64,000 nucleotides of DNA, taken from the NCBI GenBank assembly GCA_000711775.1, contig ARYC01000510.1:89861-153860 (forward strand), written 5' to 3'. The notes under the pieces are model-generated. The model worked only from the letters and a program-made list of their open reading frames with translations. It ran no database searches and was not told where the DNA came from. Shown here piece after piece: positions 57,360 to 64,000 of this stretch (position 1 is its first letter; every line of letters begins with the position of its first letter). This DNA is from Oxytricha trifallax (taxonomy: Eukaryota; Ciliophora; Spirotrichea; Sporadotrichida; Oxytrichidae). A program made the position numbers and the translations under genes.

Positions 57360-58060
57360 GATGACATACAATTTAATATTTTAATGCAAATAATTAATAA
57401 AATCTAAACAAGATCTAAAAAATCCATATTAAAAAATAATAGTAATCACATGAGAAATTTTATTTAATTTGTATAATTGAATCCCTCTGAAAGAGTTTTG
57501 CAGCAATAAGCAATATATTTTACTATTTTTCACTCGAAGTCTTTGAAGAATATTAGATAAGTAAAGAAAGTCAAATCAGAAAGGACTTAAGTTTGTTAGT
57601 ATTAACAACAATAAAAATTGAATTTTCGATATTTTAAGTGTGTTCTTCCTTTACTTAATAAAGTGTTATTAAAATATGTCAGTAATTAATATTGTAAGTA
57701 TTATAAGAACAAAAATTAATAATTGTAAATGTCATAAACAACAAACATATGAATATTTAGTATCCATATTTAAATCGAAATAAAAACTTTATATAATTTA
57801 AACTAGGAAATATAACATGTGTATAAATTAACAAACTGTTGTCGATTAAATTCGAGAATTTAGAAGTTTGCCACTGAGGATAAATTAGTCACTTTATAAC
57901 AGTTTTAAATTTATTAGTTTGTAGTATCCTATAAATTGTATTAAATAGAATTTTAATTATTTATAAAGTTAGATTGTAAATAATTAATTCCTTAGAAACA
58001 ATATCAATCTCAAATTTTAGATATTAAAAAACTGATAAGTACCTATTAATAATATATTTA
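57360..58060. other. AT-rich region without supported gene
   Basis: Background-like DNA; nothing supported. Confidence 0.4.
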
Positions 58061-58061
58061 T

Positions 58062-58800
58062 GATAAAAAATGGATCCATTAAATTTTAACCTATTATGTA
58101 ATAATTGGCAATTTGGTGAAGCAAATTCAGGAATTAGATAATGATACTTCTGAATTGGACAAAGGAATGATGAAAGAATCTAAATCTTTCAAAGAACTTA
58201 TGAGGTACAGTTTAAACTCAATAAAAAAGATTGGCCTGATCAAATGTTAAAATAATATAGATTAGTTTTATATTTTTAATATAAAACACATGCTGTTTTT
58301 AAACCGAAGGAATAGAAATGGGAAATCCTTTTTATTCATTTTTAAACTGCTACTAATAACACAAACATCAACTTATTAAATCCTGAAATATCTGAGGAAA
58401 ATAAAGCCATTTTAATTTATTCAATTGATAACACTGAATTAAGATCTCAAGAAATTATATAAAAAGGAGCTTAATAAAAAATTATCCACTATTAAAAAGG
58501 ATTATCAAAATCTTACAAATTTAATAAGCGACAAAAAATTAAAAATAATAATAATAATATTAGGGTTTAGATTTAAAGAGAATAGTCAATGATCATAAGT
58601 AAAATTAACAAGAGATAAATGATGAGAGATTTTCAGATTGATAACAAAATGCGTATCTTAATTTTGTAAATGTTTCAAAAAAGTAAAAGATATTGAGCAT
58701 AGAGTAAATTAATTTCTCATCCTCCTTTCAAAAAGCTTGAGCAATAAAGTAAAGACATAATTTATGAATAATTAAGAAATATATCTAAATCTTGGACAGA
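58062..58800 (+). CDS. Unidentified helical protein segments
   Basis: One frame is open to TGA 58590-58592: NLVKQIQELDNDTSELDKGM, ESKSFKELMRYSLNSIKKIG, DLKKLYKKELNKKLSTIKKD. Further coding-like sequence follows to about 58800 (MMRDFQIDNKMRILIL). Probably coiled coil. The start is not determined; the left border may be an MDS junction. Confidence 0.5.
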
Positions 58801-59194
58801 CCAGGGTAAATTTAATTTTATCCGTTCTTAGTAGGATGGTATAGTCTTTCTATTTAAAAGAAGTTGTTAGCAATATCACTAAAATATTATATTATAGTTT
58901 ATAGCATTTTAATTAACAAACAAATAATTAGTACTATTCCTTATAATAAATCATTCTAAATAGAACAAATTAAGCACAATTGTTTTTCATAGAAAAATTT
59001 ATAATTAGCAATTGAAACACTTAATCTTCTTACAAAAACTAAATTAAGTGGCAAATTTTAATAGTCTCTAAAACTCAGTAATTTCATAGGCAACAAATAT
59101 TTATAATTATAATTTTTATTTATTTTTCATAGTCTCTTTTTCAAATAATACCTCATTTTATTAACAACTAACGGGAAAGTAAATTAGGCACCCA

Positions 59195-59510
59195 AAAAAA
59201 GCAAAAAAGATTAGTTATAAATCCTTTGGAAGTTTTTAAAAGAAAATAATTTATTTTTTTTAGATTCTTGAATTAAGTAAGCAAAGATGAAAAAAAATTA
59301 TTAAAAAAAGTGCATAAAAAAAGTTAATAAAAAAGGGCAGATATTATAGTGTATACCAAGAATGATGTTTAGACTTTATTTTTTCTAAACTTTATTTTGC
59401 TTATAAATTAGATCTAGAGAGGCCACTTTTTTCCACACTTGATGTTTCAAGATTGAACGTCTAATATATGTTTTGGAGTTTTTGAACGTAACGATTGTTG
59501 TACCGAAGTG
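59195..59510. repeat. Dispersed repeat, copy 2 (pair with 37480-37800)
   Basis: Shares ordered blocks with 37480-37800, more diverged in A/T positions. Non-coding. Confidence 0.6.
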
Positions 59511-59514
59511 ATAA

Positions 59515-60470
59515 TTATTTAGAAGTAGCGGGAGTCAAAAAAACTCAGAAAATAGACTTTTTGTTACAATATTGTACTTACTTTTAAACAATTATCATCA
59601 ATAAGATACTCCAAATTCAAGAATCCTTATGGATTTAATTTTATTCCTTGCATTTTTAGAATAGTGTTTTAGTTTGTTCAAAGACTCAGCATTTATCAAT
59701 TAATTTGATCCATGAGTAATTCAAAGGTAAGCCTTTTTAAAGTGAAATAAGCGTGAGTCCATTAAGACTAAAAGCTTTATGAGGCATCTAGTGCTAAAGG
59801 GCAAGTGAAGAAGTAAATGCTGCTGCAGCAGGCAAAAAATATTATTATATAACCTGAGTTTTAATGAGTCATTTACGATGCAGTCTACATTTGTCTCAAT
59901 TTGGGTATTTTTAATGCTAACCTTGCTATTTAGTTTTAAAAATTTTAGATTATTTGCTTTCTAGAAATATGCCAACTGAGTCGATTAAGTCCTCTAAATG
60001 ATTATATTAGAATATGTGTTTCTGGAAGATTTCCAGTAAAAATAATAATCTTTCGAGCTCTATAGGAGTGTGATGTTAAATTTAATTTAAAGTTGTAAGA
60101 CTTATTTTTCCTTGTTAAGTATTTATTCTTATTGTTCAAAGAAAATTCTGCTTGTTGTGTAAATGGGTATTGTATTAGACTGTTAATTCATATAGGATCA
60201 AATTGTTTTATTAATTAGAATACAATTTTGATTTTTATTATTACATAGTCCAAGTTTAATTACTCGGTTAGTGCTTCATCACTAATTTTCCTAGTTTATC
60301 GATAAGGATTTTGAGTCCTTGTTTTTCGTGCTAAAATTTCTTCTTAATTGAATTCTGAGTATTTTTGTCATTCTATTGAGTACTTAAAAAAGTTGAAAGA
60401 TTTTCGTCAACTTCTGTAAGCCTAGTTAGAGAAAGTAATCAACTATTAAGTGTCGCTAGGAGGCTTAGCT
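59515..60470. other. Mostly AT-rich; one possible short coding segment
   Basis: Around 59711-59875 a start MSNSK with a GTAAGC donor is followed by KLYEASSAKGQVKKQMLLQQ, which looks coding but is too short to name. Nothing else supported. Confidence 0.3.
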
Positions 60471-60480
60471 CTTTTATCAT

Positions 60481-60869
60481 TTGGTGTTTCGAAGATTTAA
60501 GAGGAGGTGGTTTTATTCTTCGATTTCTTTAGAGCTTCGATGTAATGTATTTAATGAAGAGATCGTTCACTTAGTTACAACCGTCCTGAATCTACGATTG
60601 CTAGAGATGAGAGAAGTTGCGCTAAAGATAATTATAAAGCTTGAAGATGGAAGCATTAGAGGGGTTTCTATTTCTTCTATGTATGGTGAGACGACTGGTA
60701 ATTCTTATAATTTGATATTCTCTTTTAGAGATAGGTAGCTAAGAATTTATAAAAGGAAACATATTTATTACTAGTTCATCTGTATGGTATGGAAGTTTGA
60801 TATATTTACAACGAGTGTCCTCTCCAAGTGTTTATTTTTGAATTTATCTTTAATTTTATTTTAAACATT
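60481..60869 (+). CDS. Unidentified ORF
   Basis: MVFRRFKRRWFYSSISLELR..., then MREVALKIIIKLEDGSIRGV, SISSMYGETTGNSYNLIFSF. Open to about 60869 with Q codons and less AT-rich than its surroundings. The opposite strand is also open for about 110 codons, so the coding strand is not certain. Family unknown. Confidence 0.4.
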
Positions 60870-62280
60870 ATTTCTGCAAAAAATGTTAATCTACCAACTA
60901 TGATAAGACACCTCTAATATTCATTGATATTTGTTTATAAAATTTGTGCGATATATATAAAAGCTTTTTATGAGCAACACGATACTCTTTTTGTCTTCGG
61001 TTTACATATTTGAAACATTATTTATTTTATACAATTATATATTATTACTAACACAGATTTGATTTAGAATTTTAATCTCTAGCTCTAACTACAGTATTGC
61101 CAAAATAGTGGCAGGTAAGTTTTTTCTGATCTCTTTTATTTTAAAAAATTGGGGTTTAGGTTTTTAGTTGTAGTAGTTATGGTTGTAGTTGTAGTTGTAT
61201 TTGCTGTAGTATTTGTTGAAATTATTATTATAGGTGAAAGTAATTGCTATTATTGTTGTTGAACGAGTTGAAAAAATGATGTTTAAAATTCATATTTTTT
61301 GTGTTAACATACTCCATGTTAAGAGTAATATAAATCAAATTATGTTTAAAAATTAATATTCAAATCTAATATTGTAATATTATTGAGATATGTTTTTTTA
61401 ATTTCAGTTAATTATCAAAACAATTGACTTAATTACATTTCTCTATTAAAATAAAGAATAATATGTGAAAGTTTAATTTAGCCTATTAAATTTAATTTCA
61501 ATGTTAGCATAATTAAAGTTTGATGAAATGATCTTAACTCCATATTATTCCTCTTAATTGAAATGTAAGTGTTATATTAATGATTTAACAATTTATTTAA
61601 ATAAAAAAAAACATAAATGAAATACTTAATCCCTAAACAGCATAGTAATTAAATAATATGAATTGATTAAAAAAGCAAGATCATAAATTATGACTTCTAT
61701 AAACCAAGCCCATTATATAAATCATAATTTCAGATTTTTCTAATAAAAAATAATATTTTAGTAATTTTTAAGCTCTTGGGAGAAAATAAAGAAGATAATT
61801 GTGTAGGAGCAAATGTATAAATCTGAAATAGTATTTGAAGATACAGACAAATTTATCTGTTTAATTACTGGAAATAAATCTTTGATATAAAAAGATTAAT
61901 CAATTAAAGATTAAATTAGATTTGATTTTTCTGAGTAGTTATAGTATATTTTATAAATAAAAAATATTATAAATTTGAAAAGCTTACTATGATTTAAAGT
62001 CGAAAACATCTATTTTTACCCTATTAACTGATTACTCTTTTACAATCCAAATAGAGTGGGTTTGATTTAAATTTTATATTAACTCAATTATACAATTTAA
62101 AATAGATTTATTCAAGTATAAAAACCGAAATAACAGTTGTGATAATAAATCCTAGACTATCTAGTAATTAAATGAGAGAAAAAAATTATAAATTCTTAAA
62201 ATGTCTTATCTTTAATTAATCCATAAGTCTAAAAAGTTAAAGAATTTTTGATATAAATTTTTATAATTATTAATTGAGAG
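60870..62280. other. AT-rich region with a GTTGTA microsatellite
   Basis: Tandem GTTGTAG-type repeats at about 61163-61225. No supported gene. Confidence 0.45.
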
Positions 62281-62283
62281 ATA

Positions 62284-62306
62284 AACCCCAAAACCCCAAA
62301 ACCCCT
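62284..62306. repeat. Orphan telomeric repeat (A3C4 A4C4 A4C4)
   Basis: Two and a half C4A4 units, about 80 bp beyond the stop codon of the minus-strand gene at 62389-63790 and in the orientation a macronuclear telomere would have at that gene's 3' end. The neighbouring DNA does not match the TBE ends in this window. Confidence 0.92.
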
Positions 62307-62388
62307 GGTCATAACAATTAAGCAGGTTCAAAATGTTTTGAGTAAATTAAAGTAAGGAAGTATATAGATTAAGTTATACAATTAGTAA

Positions 62389-63790
62389 TCACATATAGTT
62401 ATTTTCTTATATCAATAAAAATTTCTTTGTTAAATTGTCAAACAGAAAATGGTTTCCAGAAATTTCTACAAACTTGACAGATTGATTATGAGCATTGTAT
62501 CTTTATATAGTTTAAACTACTTATTAATCAGGTATTTATTGTTTGTTCTTTATACTTTATTATTATTCGTTTTGTCTTATTCTTTGCTATTCAATATTTT
62601 AATTCTTCTCATTATTAAATTATTCTAGGTCACTTTTTAGAGCTACTTTCTCAATTGTAGTTAATCTACTATTAAGTTACTTCAAGTTATCATTAACTCC
62701 ATCAAAGTTGTTATTCATTTATTTTAAGTGCTCAGTACAAATTTTATTTACTTACTCTATTATACTTTTGGAATTTAATTACAAATTCTTTTGCTGAACC
62801 TCGATTATTTTTTGTTTTTGACATATTTGGTTGTCAATTTTGCTCTAATTTTCTTTCAAACTTGCATATTTGATTTGATTTTCATCAATTAGCTTTTTTA
62901 GATTGTTATACAACTCTGTAAACCTTCTTACATGATTAGCCAAAGCTTCTTGAGATACAATTCCAATTGTGGGTGATAAAGTTTTAATTTTGTTAACTAA
63001 AATCTAGAAGGCATTTTATATTTCATCTTTTCCTTCATTTACTAATTGCTATATCATTTAGATATCTATCTGATTTATTTTATCCTATAAGTTCTAAATT
63101 TGATCTATGTTATTTTAGTTTTGTTAATTCAACTTTTCATTAAGTTTACTGTCTAAAATTTCTGGGACTTGACTAAATAACTATTGTTTCAGTTCTGCCA
63201 TTGCATCATTGGTCAAGCCTGTAAATTACTTACTTATTACGCGCTCAATTTAATTTAATTCTGGGAAAGTGGAGTCTGATTCTGTCTCAAAATTTTCTGA
63301 ACTAGTAAGCATCTATTAAGAATCTAATGATCGGAGTCCCGAATTAGGCTTTTTATCGCTTTTACTTTAATCTTAAGAAATCTTTGAAATTGAATCGTCG
63401 CTTAATTAAAGTGATTTAGGTTTCTTATATATAGTTAACTTTTTCCCTTGCTATTTCTAAACCTATTTTTGAATAATTTATTTTTAGGGAGTATTTCATC
63501 TACTTTCGCTTTTTCTTGAATTTAAGGTTGCAATTCCTATGGACTTTTAAAACCTCTTTTTAGAATTTTTTTTAAAGTTAGATTTTGACATTCTTATAAG
63601 TTTTTTTCCCAAAAATGTTTTGTTATTTCAGAAATTACAAAATCTTAGTCTTTTATTCTGCATTTTTAAGTTCTGTTAATTATTCTTAATTGAAAAATTC
63701 AGCTGTATAGTTCGATGCTTCCTGATCGGAATTGCTTTACTAACTCTATTTTTCTTTAAAGATATTCTACTTTACTTTTTTTTTACTCAT
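62389..63790 (-). CDS. Coiled-coil protein, nearly uninterrupted gene
   Basis: ATG 63790 (MSKKKVKQNIFKEKQSQQSN), NYTAEFFNQEQLTELKNAEQ, basic middle (DEILPKNKLFKNRFRNSKGK), then one long frame: SDKKPNSGLRSLDSQQMLTS, ERVISKQFTGLTNDAMAELK, QNIDQI-type Q/N-rich helices, EALANHVRRFTELYNNLKKL, QVNKICTEHLKQMNNNFDGV, ending LIQENNYM at TGA 62391-62389. Two frame changes between 63640 and 63420 are probably introns. About 1 kb continuous without any IES. Probably a structural or cytoskeletal protein; family not recognised. Confidence 0.75.
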
Positions 63791-64000
63791 GATTTTAAGT
63801 GTGATAGTTTAAATTTTCGCAAGCTTAAATAATTGTTGTAGTTACTAATTTTAGCAACAATTATTTTAAGTAGATTAATCAGGATTAAGCACTCTTTAGT
63901 TCTAGAATGTTACTAATTGTTATATAAAGAACTTTATTATGATTCTATTAAAAAGATTATATTTAAACTTAATTAAATAACAATTGTGAATTATTTTTAT

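Overview
The window reads as germline (micronuclear) DNA of a hypotrich/spirotrich ciliate close to Oxytricha. In every convincing gene TAA and TAG stand where glutamine is expected and only TGA ends the frame. Introns are tiny (about 31-45 nt, GT...AG). Background DNA is very AT-rich. Transposons of the TBE class are present, one with C4A4-type telomeric repeats at its ends. Genes are cut into macronuclear-destined segments (MDSs) by internal eliminated segments (IESs) whose borders carry short direct repeats (pointers). I resolved six such IESs to the base because deleting one pointer copy plus the insert restores a conserved or continuous protein: two in MCM5, one in a cation channel, three in an unidentified gene.

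Layout. 1-7579 (-): four-domain voltage-gated cation channel, running off the left edge in domain IV. 7853-10674 (+): MCM5; one of its IESs carries a coding-like segment of a different, MORN-like gene. 11119-15170 (-): two unidentified genes. 15.2-19.1 kb: no supported gene, but three foldback or inverted-repeat elements. 19113-23134: TBE-like transposon 'A' without telomeric ends. 23134-24685 (+): coiled-coil gene, bounded by A on one side and a truncated telomere-ended TBE ('D', 24687-25655) on the other. 25636-26680 (-): MT-A70 methyltransferase with DPPW. 27-31 kb: small coding fragments, a hairpin-rich segment and a decayed Tc1/mariner/IS630-type transposase 'E'. 30921-36290 (+): unidentified gene split by a whole TBE1-like element 'B' (31247-35363). 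36-51 kb: short hypothetical genes, a 320-bp-arm foldback, an isolated GC-rich patch at 47.0-47.6 kb, and a small foldback family at 48.2-49.2 kb. 51496-55445: TBE-like transposon 'C'. 55.7-64 kb: further hypothetical genes, a second copy of the poly-G-ended inverted-repeat family, and a coiled-coil gene (62389-63790) followed on its 3' side by an orphan telomeric repeat.

How it fits together. Host genes (channel, MCM5, methyltransferase) must be rebuilt by DNA elimination. The TBE elements encode DDE transposases, which from published work on Oxytricha are thought to help carry out that elimination, together with a zinc-finger/kinase protein and a 22-kDa-class protein. In A and C the kinase has lost its catalytic aspartate, and most transposon ORFs here carry TGA codons or frameshifts. 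A also contains a dense cluster of the octamer ACATAAAT/ATTTATGT and a duplicated GGCGCC-containing motif near its divergent ORFs. All identifications come from reading translated sequence by eye; no database search was run.
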